Source: CAWGCA01 sp963820955 (GTDB lineage Bacteria > Pseudomonadota > Gammaproteobacteria > Chromatiales > Chromatiaceae). Taken from it: a DNA stretch of 39,422 nt. Where the stretch lies: assembly GCA_963820955.1 (NCBI GenBank), contig CAWGCA010000046.1, positions 1 through 39,422 of the forward strand. The letters are read 5' to 3'. Below are positions 1-7,329 of this stretch, piece by piece (the stretch's first letter is position 1; every line of letters starts with the position of its first letter). Made by a program: the position numbers and the translations under genes. The notes below the pieces were generated by a model. The model made no database searches. It was not told where the DNA came from and worked only from the letters and a program-made list of their open reading frames with translations.

Positions 1-181
1 TAAGCTCCCCGGGGCTCGGGTGATAGCGCAGCGAGGGGAGTTGTGGCCGCTTTGCCACTTCACCCAGGGCCACCAGCTGCTCGATCTCGAAGATATGGAT
101 CGAGGAGTCCTGCTCGCGATCCGCATAGGCGATTACCGTGTTGCTGGTGCCCAGATCGATGCCGATCAGAAAACGGGACAT
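1..181 (-). CDS. Hsp70-family protein, N-terminal fragment (cut by window edge)
   Basis: Sixty codons of a second Hsp70-like ATPase, starting with ATG at 181 and running off the left edge. The visible protein begins MSRFLIGIDLGTSNTVIAYA, which contains the phosphate-1 loop of the Hsp70/actin ATPase fold (IDLGTSNT, residues 8-15). It starts only 7 bases after the stop of the upstream Hsp70 gene, so both should be on one transcript. In the DUF2760-Hsp70-Hsp70 cassette known from many proteobacteria the second chaperone is a long protein with a C-terminal DUF3731 part; that part would lie outside this window, so the assignment to that subtype is inference. Role: ATP-dependent chaperone-like protein in the cytoplasm, client unknown. 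Confidence 0.85.
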   Translation of the reverse strand, partial: MSRFLIGIDLGTSNTVIAYADREQDSSIHIFEIEQLVALGEVAKRPQLPSLRYHPSPGEL

Positions 182-188
182 GGGCGTG

Positions 189-2024
189 TCAGCTGCGGAC
201 CTCGAACTCGACCTTCCAGCGCTCGCCGCCGCCGCGGGGCAGGGCCTCAAGACGCAGGGTCCCGGTCTCGGTCACCGCCGCGCTGAGCCGCACCGGTACG
301 ACTTCGCCTACGGCACGTCCCTCTGCCGGTAGAGTGGCCTCTATCCCCTCGAGTTCCTGAACCTCCTCTTCGTCCCAGAACTCCAGCAGGGTTCCCACCT
401 GGTCGTGTCGGCGTACGGAGGAGCCGAAGAAACGAAAGCGCACCGGCTCACCCACGATCAGCCCAAACTCCTGGGGCGGCAGTTCGGCCTCGCTGCCCTC
501 TTCCATGCCGAAGGGGGCGATGCAGAGTGCATTCACCGGGGGATCCATTCCCGGCACCGCGGGCATGGCCGATTCTACGCCGACGTAATAGGCCTGCGCG
601 GTACCGCCGCGGATACGAACCCCGCTTCCACCTCTGACATAGCCGTAGTAGGCCGCGCCTTTGGCGACCGCCAGATCCAGGTCGGCGCCTTCCAGCAGCC
701 TCGCGGCCGGAGACTGCTCGGCGGCAAGCCAGTCGTTGAGTACCGACATCACCCGTTCAGCGAGGGGTTGGGCCTTGAATACACCACCGTTGAACAGCAC
801 CGCAGTGGGATGCAGGAAGCTGGCCCCCTCGGGCAGGTATCTGGCGAAACCCTCCAGGTCGCTGGTAGCCTCCGCCTGCCGGCCGAGGAAAGCAGCCAGA
901 TGACGGGTGACTGCCGCATCCTGGGCATAGGGCAGACCCAGTTGAGTAAGGCCGGCCCGGGCCCGGCTCGCCGGGCGGGCAGCGGCATCCACTACCGGGA
1001 AGAATCCATCCAGTGCGATAGCTCTGACCTCTTCGCCGGTCAGCTCGCTGCGCACCGTACCGCCTATCAGTTTACTGCTGCGACCTGGCACCACCACCGG
1101 CACACTGATCTGCTCAGGGTCGCTGAGCAGGGTCTCTTTGGCGGCTCGGCAGCCGTGGGTCAGGGCGCGGATCTGCCATGGGTCGAGTCGGGTGCCCTGG
1201 CCGGCAAGCTTCTGCGCCACTGTATGCGCCAGCGCCAGGTCCATGTTATCGCCCCCCAGCAGGATGTGTTCACCGACGGCCACGCGGTGCAGCTCCAGGG
1301 CACCCTCCTGCTCCACCACTGCAATCAGGGACAGGTCGGTGGTGCCGCCGCCGACATCGATCACCAGGATCACATCACCCACCCGGACCTGATCCCGCCA
1401 GGCTCCGTTAGTGGACTGAATCCAGCTGTAGAGGGCGGACTGGGGCTCCTCCAGCAGCGTTGCATGGGGATAGCCCGCGGCTTCAGCCGCCTCTGCCGTC
1501 AGTTCACGGGCCGCCGGATCGAAGGAAGCCGGTATGGTGATGGTGAGTTCCTGCTGCTCCAATGGGTCCTCAGGATGCAGCTGGTTCCACGCTCGGCGCA
1601 GGTGCTCCAGGTAGCGGACGGATGTGGTGAAGGGAGATATCCGTTCGATCTCCTGCGGTGCCTCTGTGGGAAGAATTGCAGCGCGGCGATCCACCCCCCC
1701 ATGACAAAGCCAGCTTTTAGCACTGGAGACCAGGCGGATCGGCGTCTGCGCGCCCTTGTCCCGGGCCAGATGTCCTACTGCCCAGGCCTGTCCTTCGACC
1801 CAGGGTAGAATCAGATCGCCGGGGGCTAACTCATCCGGGTGTGGTAGATAGAGAAACGAAGGCAGCAGCGGTCGCTCCTCGACGCTGCCCGGGGCTGTCA
1901 GCTGCGGTATCGGGCAGATCTCCAGCTTAACCACCTCACCTTCGCTCGATGCCAGATCTACGCAGGAGAGGGCGCAGTGGGTGGTACCAAGATCCACGCC
2001 GACAGCATAGCGGGATTCACTCAC
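189..2024 (-). CDS. Hsp70-family molecular chaperone (HscC/DnaK-like)
   Basis: A 611-residue Hsp70-type protein. The N-terminus carries the phosphate-1 motif VGVDLGTTHCALS (residues 8-20), the phosphate-2 motif VIDVGGGTTDLSL lies around residues 221-233, and an adenosine-type motif LFNGGVFKA lies near residue 415, so the ATPase domain looks complete. The C-terminal 200 residues are a diverged substrate-binding part, shorter than in DnaK, and lack an obvious lid and the EEVD-like tail. The ATG at 2022-2024 overlaps the stop of the DUF2760 gene (ATGA), which implies translational coupling. No DnaJ or GrpE gene is nearby, so partners are unknown. The Hsp70 family is certain; the exact cellular role is not. 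Confidence 0.92.
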   Translation of the reverse strand: MSESRYAVGVDLGTTHCALSCVDLASSEGEVVKLEICPIPQLTAPGSVEERPLLPSFLYLPHPDELAPGDLILPWVEGQAWAVGHLARDKGAQTPIRLVSSAKSWLCHGGVDRRAAILPTEAPQEIERISPFTTSVRYLEHLRRAWNQLHPEDPLEQQELTITIPASFDPAARELTAEAAEAAGYPHATLLEEPQSALYSWIQSTNGAWRDQVRVGDVILVIDVGGGTTDLSLIAVVEQEGALELHRVAVGEHILLGGDNMDLALAHTVAQKLAGQGTRLDPWQIRALTHGCRAAKETLLSDPEQISVPVVVPGRSSKLIGGTVRSELTGEEVRAIALDGFFPVVDAAARPASRARAGLTQLGLPYAQDAAVTRHLAAFLGRQAEATSDLEGFARYLPEGASFLHPTAVLFNGGVFKAQPLAERVMSVLNDWLAAEQSPAARLLEGADLDLAVAKGAAYYGYVRGGSGVRIRGGTAQAYYVGVESAMPAVPGMDPPVNALCIAPFGMEEGSEAELPPQEFGLIVGEPVRFRFFGSSVRRHDQVGTLLEFWDEEEVQELEGIEATLPAEGRAVGEVVPVRLSAAVTETGTLRLEALPRGGGERWKVEFEVRS

Positions 2025-2574
2025 AGCTCTATCTCCGCCGGGGTGATCACCCCCACGTCATGACCCTGTGCCAGTTTAGGCAGACGGACCTCAGTGGCCC
2101 GCCAACCGCGGTGGGCGAGGGTGCCGGTAAAGGGAGGCTCGCCCACAACGTTACCGGTGGGACGCATCGCTGCCGCATCGAAACCCGGTTCCAGGGAGAC
2201 CCGCGCCCCCTCGGCTTCCTGGCGGATCGGAGCTAGGATGATATGTTCGTTTAGCACTTTGCGGCAGCCCTCATGCACCACGCGCACGGCCGCGCCGATC
2301 TCGTCGTCGGAATACCGGGCCACGTCCTCCTGCAGGAAATCCACCAGCCTGCCCTCCTGCTGCAGCAATCCGAGCAGTTGGAGTGCGGAGTCGGGGCTGG
2401 TTTCGAGCAGGGCAGGGGGAGGGGCTTTTGGTTGAGGGGACTCTATTTTCGTTACTCGCCCACTCAGCAGATCCAGTGTCGAGCCAGCAAATTCAGGGTC
2501 GAAAAGGGTGCGGAAAAAGACCGGAAGGCAAGCCCAAGGCGACTCAGGGCGGACGGAGGAGACTGCTCGGTCAT
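2021..2574 (-). pseudogene. DUF2760 family protein, apparent single-base frameshift
   Basis: The C-terminal 115 residues read as a clear DUF2760 protein (LLQQEGRLVDFLQEDV, GCRKVL, GNVVGEPPFTGTL, RGWRA, VITPAEIEL at the end). The natural start is the ATG at 2574, behind AAGAGG, giving MTEQSPPSALSRLGLAFRSF. That frame then closes at TGA after 36 residues. The continuation FFRTLFDPEFAG lies in another frame. The two meet at a run of five T on the coding strand (plus-strand A run 2514-2518); a sixth T would restore one 185-codon frame, the normal size for the family. Either a real inactivating deletion or a homopolymer sequencing error. The function of DUF2760 is unknown; its link to two Hsp70 genes suggests a chaperone accessory. 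Confidence 0.85.
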
Positions 2575-2977
2575 GAATGTACCTCTTTATAAAAACGTCG
2601 GACCGAAAAGAGGGCCCTTCCTTCGGCGATGCGATTCGGGAGGGCCAGTGCTGGCGGGCATTCTACATCATGCCACTCGAATTTTTGATTGCTCTGCTGC
2701 GGAATTATCGTGAAAAGGAGCACACCCGGGTCGCAATTGATTCAATCCGGATTTTGGATGAAACAGATGGATTCCAGGGATTGCCGGGCAGGCAGCCTTT
2801 TCCAACCAGCAGCCGGGGTAATTTATATCCAGGGGGAAACTTTTAGCGCAGGAGGAACAGGATAGCGTATCCTTACGCTCGGCTAAAGTTGGCTGACTTT
2901 CAGCCGACCCGGGAGAAGGGCTGGCTCGCCGGCGATTTCTTCCTGTTCGACATTTATTATTTTACTGCGAGGTTTTA
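2575..2977. other. Divergent intergenic region between DUF2760 and cysC
   Basis: It should carry both promoters. The only clear structure is a hairpin at 2888-2908: GTTGGCTGA, loop CTT, TCAGCCGAC, nine pairs with one G-T. It lies 70 bases upstream of cysC and has no T run, so it would be part of the cysC leader or an operator rather than a terminator. Short open frames here have no convincing start or composition. Confidence 0.4.
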
Positions 2978-3694
2978 ATGGTTAACGACACCAATGTATA
3001 TTGGCACGAGCATCAGGTTTCCCGTCCGGCGAGAGAAACCTTGAATGGGCATAAAGGCTGTGTCATCTGGTTTACCGGGTTGAGCGGATCGGGCAAAAGC
3101 ACGATCGCAAATACGCTCGACCACAAACTGAACCAATACGGAATTCATAGCGCGGTCCTGGACGGGGACAATGTGCGCCATGGGCTGAATGCCGGGTCGG
3201 GCATGCTTAAAGCGACTCATGGAGAGGAGTTCGCACAGCGTTTCGGTCTGGGGTTTTCCGCCATAGACCGGGAAGAGAATATTCGACGCATAGGCTCTGT
3301 GGCGCATCTGTTTTCCCAGGCTGGGATTATCGCCCTCACCGCCTTTATCAGCCCCTACCGAATCGACCGGGACCGGGTGCGCAGTACCCTCGAGGCCGGG
3401 GAGTTTATCGAGATATTCGTCGATACACCGATCGAGATCTGTGAAGCCAGGGATCCTAAAGGATTATACAAAAAGGCGCGTGCCGGGGAGATCAAGGGCT
3501 TTACCGGTATCGACGATCCGTACGAAGCACCGGTGTCACCCGAACTGGTTCTTCTGGCCGGGGAAAAGACCCCCGAGAATCTTGCCGACGAGGTGATGGC
3601 CTATCTCGAACTCAAGGGTATCTGTACTCTGGCCGGACGGACGGAAGCCCCTGGCGCGGGCTCGGTGGCGATTGGTTCGAATCCAGGCAACTGA
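2978..3694 (+). CDS. cysC: Adenylylsulfate (APS) kinase
   Basis: CysC phosphorylates adenosine 5'-phosphosulfate to PAPS with ATP, in cytoplasmic sulfate activation. The 238-residue protein shows the P-loop GLSGSGKS (34-41), LDGDNVRHGLN (61-71), DREENIRRIG (97-106), TAFISPYR, and the strongly diagnostic FVDTPIEICEARDPKGLYKKARAGEIKGFTG region (split here: FVDTPIEICEARDPKGLY then KKARAGEIKGFTG). Compared with the 201-residue E. coli enzyme it has about 17 extra residues (72-90) between HGLN and LGFS, and a tail of about 30 residues after the kinase fold. ATG preceded by GCGAGG. The gene stands alone: no cysD, cysN or cysH is in the window, so it could serve assimilation or PAPS supply for sulfotransferases. 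Confidence 0.93.
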   Translation: MVNDTNVYWHEHQVSRPARETLNGHKGCVIWFTGLSGSGKSTIANTLDHKLNQYGIHSAVLDGDNVRHGLNAGSGMLKATHGEEFAQRFGLGFSAIDREENIRRIGSVAHLFSQAGIIALTAFISPYRIDRDRVRSTLEAGEFIEIFVDTPIEICEARDPKGLYKKARAGEIKGFTGIDDPYEAPVSPELVLLAGEKTPENLADEVMAYLELKGICTLAGRTEAPGAGSVAIGSNPGN

Positions 3695-4011
3695 CCCGGA
3701 TTTGTCCAGGCGGGTGTCCCCACCCCCGATGCCAGCAAACTAGCGCTACTGAAATGCGATAATCCTCCGCCTCCTGCATAGGTTCTTGTTGCCGGAGGCG
3801 GTGAAATCCGCGGTGCGCTGACGTACACTCTTCCCCCATTGGGCTGTTTTTCTTGGCGGCCGTAGAGCCGATCGATAATGAGATCGGCCGGTCAGGAAAA
3901 ACGGCCTTTTCCAATTTCTCGGGTAATAGCCGTGGATACCGGTACACGCTGACGGCAGGCAAGCGATAACCATTCTAACCAGAGCAGGAACCCACGGGAG
4001 GGTGGCAGGCA
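3695..4011. other. Intergenic region between cysC and the DUF2130 gene
   Basis: No convincing gene. It holds a 7-bp hairpin (GCCGATC 3867-3873, GATCGGC 3882-3888) overlapping a second, terminator-like one (GGCCG 3886-3890, CGGCC 3902-3906, then TTTT to 3910). These could form alternative structures ending the cysC transcript. The remainder looks unstructured. Confidence 0.35.
3867..3910 (+). terminator. Weak terminator-like double hairpin after cysC
   Basis: Two overlapping stems share GGCC at 3886-3889. The second (GGCCG, 11-base loop, CGGCC) is followed by only four T. Placement downstream of cysC fits a terminator, but the stem is short and the T run poor. Confidence 0.3.
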
Positions 4012-5403
4012 ATGAATGAAACCCTGATCCAATGTCCGAACTGCGGAGCCGAGATTCCGGTATCGGAGGTGTTACGCAGCCAGATTCGTGGGGAGCTGGA
4101 AAAGACTTTGCGTCATGACCACGAAGCACGGCTGGAGCAGGCGGTCTCCGCTGCCGAGGTCCGTGCCCGGGAGCAGATAACCGTCGAGTTGAAAGACCTG
4201 CGTGAGCAGATCACGGAGAAGGAGCGCAAGGCCCAACAGTCACAGAGTCGTGAGCTGGAACTGCGCAAGCGGGCGCGGGAACTCGAGCAACAGCAGCAGA
4301 CACTGGCGCAGGACGTTCGGCAGAAGGTAACGGAAGAACTGAGACAGGAATCCGAGGCGCGCATCCAAACCGAGATTCTTCAGGCTCGGGCCGGGATGCA
4401 GGAGCAGATGACCGGCGAGTTCAAGTTGCTGCAGGAGCAGCTGGAACAGCAGAAACAGAAGGTGCAACAGGCCCAGGCCGCAGAGCTTACCCTGCGCAAG
4501 GAAAAGGCCAGCCTGGAGCAGCGCGCACGGGAACTGGATCTGGAGGTGGCCCGCAAGCTCGATGAGGAGAAGGCGAAGCTCGAGATGTCGATCCGTCAGA
4601 GTCTGGACGAGGCCCAGTCCCTCAAGCTCAAAGAGAAGGAGAAACAGATTTCGGACTTGCGCCTGGCCCTGGAAGACGCCAAACGGCGCAGCGAGCTGGG
4701 ATCCCAGGAACTGCAGGGAGAGACCCTTGAACTGGACATGCAGGCCGAACTGGAACGCCAGTTCCCCCATGATCGGGTTGAACCCGTAGCCAAAGGCATG
4801 CGCGGGGCCGACATCATCCAGGGTGTGCGCAATGGACGCGGCGAGGAGTGTGGCACCATCATCTGGGAGACCAAGAATACCAAGAACTGGCAGCCGGCCT
4901 GGCTGCAGAAGCTCAGGGACGATCAGCGTACCCTTGGCGCGGCAGTCTCCGTGTTGGTTTCCATCGCATTGCCGGATGGTATCAAGGGGTTCGGTCGCCT
5001 GGATGGTGTTTGGGTGAGCGACTTGAAAAGCTGCTATGCGCTGGCGACGGTGTTGCGGGAACAGATCATCCAGGTTGCTTTCGCCCATACTGCCGCCGAG
5101 GGCAAGAACGAGAAGATGGATATGCTCTACCGTTACCTGGCTGGAGACCCGTTTCGACAGAAGGTTCAGGGGATTGTAGAGGCTTTCACTGCCCTGCAGC
5201 AGCAGCTAAGCCGGGAACGTCGTGCCATGGAGAAGCAGTGGCGCGAGCGGGAGAAACAGATCGAGCGCGTTATTACCAATACCGTCGGTATGTATGGCGA
5301 AATGAGCGGCATCCTCGGTGGTACCTTGCCCCGCATTCCGGCGCTGGAACTGGACGATGAGGGTTTGCTGGACCAGCCCCGCGAACAGTCTGAGATCGAA
5401 TGA
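4012..5403 (+). CDS. DUF2130 family protein: zinc-knuckle start, long coiled coil, possible nuclease-like core
   Basis: A 463-residue protein. Residues 7-13 carry a single CPNCG pair (C8, C11), then about residues 25-240 are a highly charged, heptad-like coiled coil rich in E, K, R and Q. The conserved DUF2130 core follows (about 245-400): FPHDRVEPVAKGMRGADI, then CGTIIWETKNTKNW and LRDDQRTLGA. In that core D267 and E286-T-K288 are arranged like the D...ExK catalytic triad of PD-(D/E)xK nucleases; this reading is inference. A second coiled coil (about 405-435) and an acidic tail end the protein. ATG lies behind GGGAGGGTGG. Cytoplasmic; function unknown; a DNA or RNA processing role is suggested by the core. 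Confidence 0.88.
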   Translation: MNETLIQCPNCGAEIPVSEVLRSQIRGELEKTLRHDHEARLEQAVSAAEVRAREQITVELKDLREQITEKERKAQQSQSRELELRKRARELEQQQQTLAQDVRQKVTEELRQESEARIQTEILQARAGMQEQMTGEFKLLQEQLEQQKQKVQQAQAAELTLRKEKASLEQRARELDLEVARKLDEEKAKLEMSIRQSLDEAQSLKLKEKEKQISDLRLALEDAKRRSELGSQELQGETLELDMQAELERQFPHDRVEPVAKGMRGADIIQGVRNGRGEECGTIIWETKNTKNWQPAWLQKLRDDQRTLGAAVSVLVSIALPDGIKGFGRLDGVWVSDLKSCYALATVLREQIIQVAFAHTAAEGKNEKMDMLYRYLAGDPFRQKVQGIVEAFTALQQQLSRERRAMEKQWREREKQIERVITNTVGMYGEMSGILGGTLPRIPALELDDEGLLDQPREQSEIE

Positions 5404-5736
5404 CAGATTGCTCAGCGAACGCGACTCATTACTTACGGGCAAACAGTTGGTCGTTTTTGTCCACAATTATTACATAGTATTTTAATGGGTTATTCCTCTT
5501 TTTTTCGACTAAGCTTTGTTTACTGCTGGAGATGACTAGCACTTTAACTAGGGACGCAAAATTAAAGGGAGTGTCATCAGGTTGGTTACATTTAAGAAAT
5601 CCTGCTTGACGGCAACAAGTCTCTTTTTGCACTCCGTAGGCTAGGTCATCGACACCAGTAACAACAGAGCACGCCAATAGTAGTCCGACGCGCTTTTCGA
5701 CTAAGGAGTTTTATGCATTTCTATTGGAGAACAACC
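5404..5736. other. Intergenic region with AT-rich stretch and structured leader
   Basis: The first half (5450-5520) is AT-rich and promoter-like. The second half (5531-5650) folds into a multi-branched RNA, listed separately. Open frames on the minus strand here lack a ribosome site and coding character. Confidence 0.4.
5531..5650 (+). ncRNA. Candidate structured leader RNA or cis-regulatory element
   Basis: Three nested or adjacent helices can be drawn by eye. P1 is GATGACTAGC (5531-5540) with GCTAGGTCATC (5640-5650), ten pairs with one bulged G. P2 is CTTTAA (5542-5547) with TTAAAG (5562-5567), its loop holding GGGACGCAAA. P3 is GGAGTG (5568-5573) with CACTCC (5630-5635), enclosing a CAGG/CCTG hairpin and a short GAC/GTC hairpin. 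The junctions are tight: one base between P1 and P2, none between P2 and P3. This is a three-way-junction layout typical of riboswitch-like RNAs. GGGACGCAAA recalls the c-di-GMP-I aptamer, but the other conserved parts of that class are absent, so I do not assign a class. It lies 87 bases ahead of the small secreted protein gene. Confidence 0.35.
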
Positions 5737-6096
5737 ATGAAACGGAGCATTTTCATCACCGCTGCGTTGGTTTCGTCGATCGTTTTTTCCGGGGCCGCTT
5801 TGGCCCGTACTACCCAGTCTGATTCCGAAGGCGACATGCTGTATGGCAATGGCCTGGTCGCTGCGAGCCCTTCCGATGCCTTTCATTACATGGGGCCGGT
5901 GCAGAATGGACGCGAAGGCGATCTGCTTTATAGCCGGAATCGACCCGAGCCCACCGTGGCGTATCAAGGTTATCAGCGTTTAGCGGATGACCGGGACTCC
6001 TCCACGGATCAGGTCTATGGTTCGCAACTGCTGGTGGGGCAGCAGGCCCAACAGGGGCTTGTTGGCAGCTGCACTGTCAATCAGGCCGTTTGTTAG
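5737..6096 (+). CDS. Small secreted protein with two EGD-LY repeats, function unknown
   Basis: A 119-residue protein not recognised as a known family. The chosen ATG at 5737 has GGAG seven bases upstream and gives a textbook signal peptide, MKRSIFITAALVSSIVFSGA followed by ALA, with cleavage before RTT. A second possible start at 5713, also with AAGGAG, would add eight residues (MHFYWRTT) before the signal. The mature part of about 96 residues is polar and contains a repeat: SEGDMLYGN (about 32-40) and REGDLLYSR (about 59-67). It ends QAVC, with two cysteines near the C-terminus (GSCTVNQAVC) that could form a disulfide. Export to the periplasm is likely; nothing indicates its function. Confidence 0.7.
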   Translation: MKRSIFITAALVSSIVFSGAALARTTQSDSEGDMLYGNGLVAASPSDAFHYMGPVQNGREGDLLYSRNRPEPTVAYQGYQRLADDRDSSTDQVYGSQLLVGQQAQQGLVGSCTVNQAVC

Positions 6097-6413
6097 TTAG
6101 CAACCGTTTACCCATAGGACTTGCTTGGTTGCCGTCTGACAAAAAGGTCGAATCCGGTATCGGATTCGATCGGTAAGAGTCAGGCGGCGAACCAGGCAGT
6201 GATTCCGAGTGCTTCATCGCAATAGGGATGCTCACCGAAGCGTTTGGTTGGAAAATCAGCAAACAGCTGCGTACGTCATCGATATTTCTCCTTATGGATC
6301 ATGCTTAATGGTAAATGCGGCAACAGATGCCTCCGGGGGCCGGAATTCACCACCCCGTTAGTGCGAGTCATGGACGCCTTATTTTTCTGACCAAGTGATT
6401 TGAGGAGGTAGAG
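6097..6413. other. Intergenic region before the pirin gene
   Basis: No supported gene. It contains a strong hairpin at 6146-6171, listed separately, and a typical ribosome site (GAGGAGG) immediately before the pirin gene. The rest shows no clear structure. Confidence 0.4.
6141..6171 (-). terminator. Terminator-like hairpin pointing leftward
   Basis: TCGAATCCG (6148-6156), loop GTAT, CGGATTCGA (6161-6169) is a perfect nine-pair stem, extendable to 11 pairs with one G-T. The AAAAA at 6141-6145 gives a T run after the stem only when read on the minus strand. No minus-strand gene ends here, so it may be an orphan terminator, part of a leftward transcript, or a transcription barrier against readthrough toward 6096. 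Confidence 0.4.
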
Positions 6414-7289
6414 ATGACAGCCCAGACAGCAACCGATACGCGCATTGCACGTAAGATTTCACGTGTGATTCGTGGTATGCCCACCACCGATGGGGCTGGG
6501 GTGGAACTGACCCGGGTGATCGCTCAGCCGGCTCTGCCAATGCTCGATCCTTTTCTGTTGCTGGATGCGTTTCGTTCAGATCAACCGGATGACTATATCG
6601 CCGGTTTTCCACCACACCCGCATCGCGGTTTCGAGACGGTCACTTACCTCCTGGCCGGGCGCATGCGTCACCGGGATAACGCCGGTCATGAAGGTGTTAT
6701 CGAGGCGGGCGGTATTCAGTGGATGACGGCCGGCAAGGGGATCGTGCATTCCGAGATGCCGGAGCAGGAAGAAGGCATGCTCGAGGGTTTCCAGTTATGG
6801 GTGAATCTGCCGGCGGCCCATAAAATGGACCAGCCGGCCTACCAGGAGCATCCGGCGGCGGTAATTCCAAACGAACACCGCGACGCCGGGGGCGTAGTGC
6901 GGGTCATCGCGGGAGAGACAGCGCGCGGTACTCGAGGTCCCGTGTTGCAGCCTTTGACCGAACCCTTGTACCTGGACGTCGAGTTGCCCCCGGATGCACT
7001 GTTCAGCGAGAGTCTGCCCCCACACCACAATGGTTTCGCCTATGTCGTCACGGGCGAGCTTGAGGCAGAAGATACAGAAGGCAGGACAGCCAGACTTGAG
7101 CGCGACGATCTTGGGGTACTTTCACATGGTGACGAAGTGGTACTCCGCGCGGGCAGCAACGGGGCAAGATTTCTGCTGATTGCCGGCAGGCCATTGAATG
7201 AACCGGTCGCTCGTGGCGGTCCCTTTGTGATGAATACCAAGGCGGAAATCCGACAGGCGTATGAAGATTACGAATCCGAACGATTTTGA
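6414..7289 (+). CDS. Pirin family protein (metal-binding bicupin)
   Basis: A 291-residue pirin, the usual length. The N-terminal cupin shows the metal-ligand pattern: H68 and H70 in FPPHPHRG, H112 and E114 in GIVHSEMP, with the family hallmark AGGIQWMTAGKGIVHSE. The C-terminal cupin (about 175-285) is present and less conserved, as usual. Bacterial pirins bind Fe or Cu; some have quercetin dioxygenase activity and others bind metabolic enzymes, so the substrate cannot be named. The start ATG has GAGGAGG at ideal spacing. Single-gene unit, convergent with the DUF389 gene 40 bases away. Cytoplasmic, as no signal peptide is seen. Confidence 0.92.
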   Translation: MTAQTATDTRIARKISRVIRGMPTTDGAGVELTRVIAQPALPMLDPFLLLDAFRSDQPDDYIAGFPPHPHRGFETVTYLLAGRMRHRDNAGHEGVIEAGGIQWMTAGKGIVHSEMPEQEEGMLEGFQLWVNLPAAHKMDQPAYQEHPAAVIPNEHRDAGGVVRVIAGETARGTRGPVLQPLTEPLYLDVELPPDALFSESLPPHHNGFAYVVTGELEAEDTEGRTARLERDDLGVLSHGDEVVLRAGSNGARFLLIAGRPLNEPVARGGPFVMNTKAEIRQAYEDYESERF

Positions 7290-7329
7290 AATCATATATG
7301 GCCGGAGGGGTAGCTCCCCGGTTGAAGAC

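Noticed and set aside
405..1808. Long plus-strand open frame of 467 codons
   Set aside because: It lies opposite the Hsp70 gene, and the motifs of the minus-strand protein are unmistakable; high GC keeps the opposite frame open.
4240..5088. Minus-strand frame of 282 codons over the DUF2130 gene
   Set aside because: Leucine-rich mirror of the coiled-coil coding sequence; no ribosome site and no recognisable family.
5531..5650. c-di-GMP-I riboswitch or integron attC site
   Set aside because: Only GGGACGCAAA fits the riboswitch; the GCAAACC segment and the CGGGG-type 3' part are missing. The repeat ends do not fit the attC core RYYYAAC/GTTRRRY.
7302..7321. Hairpin between the convergent pirin and DUF389 genes as a bidirectional terminator
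   Set aside because: The GGGG/CCCC stem is short with a three-base bulge and no T run on either side.
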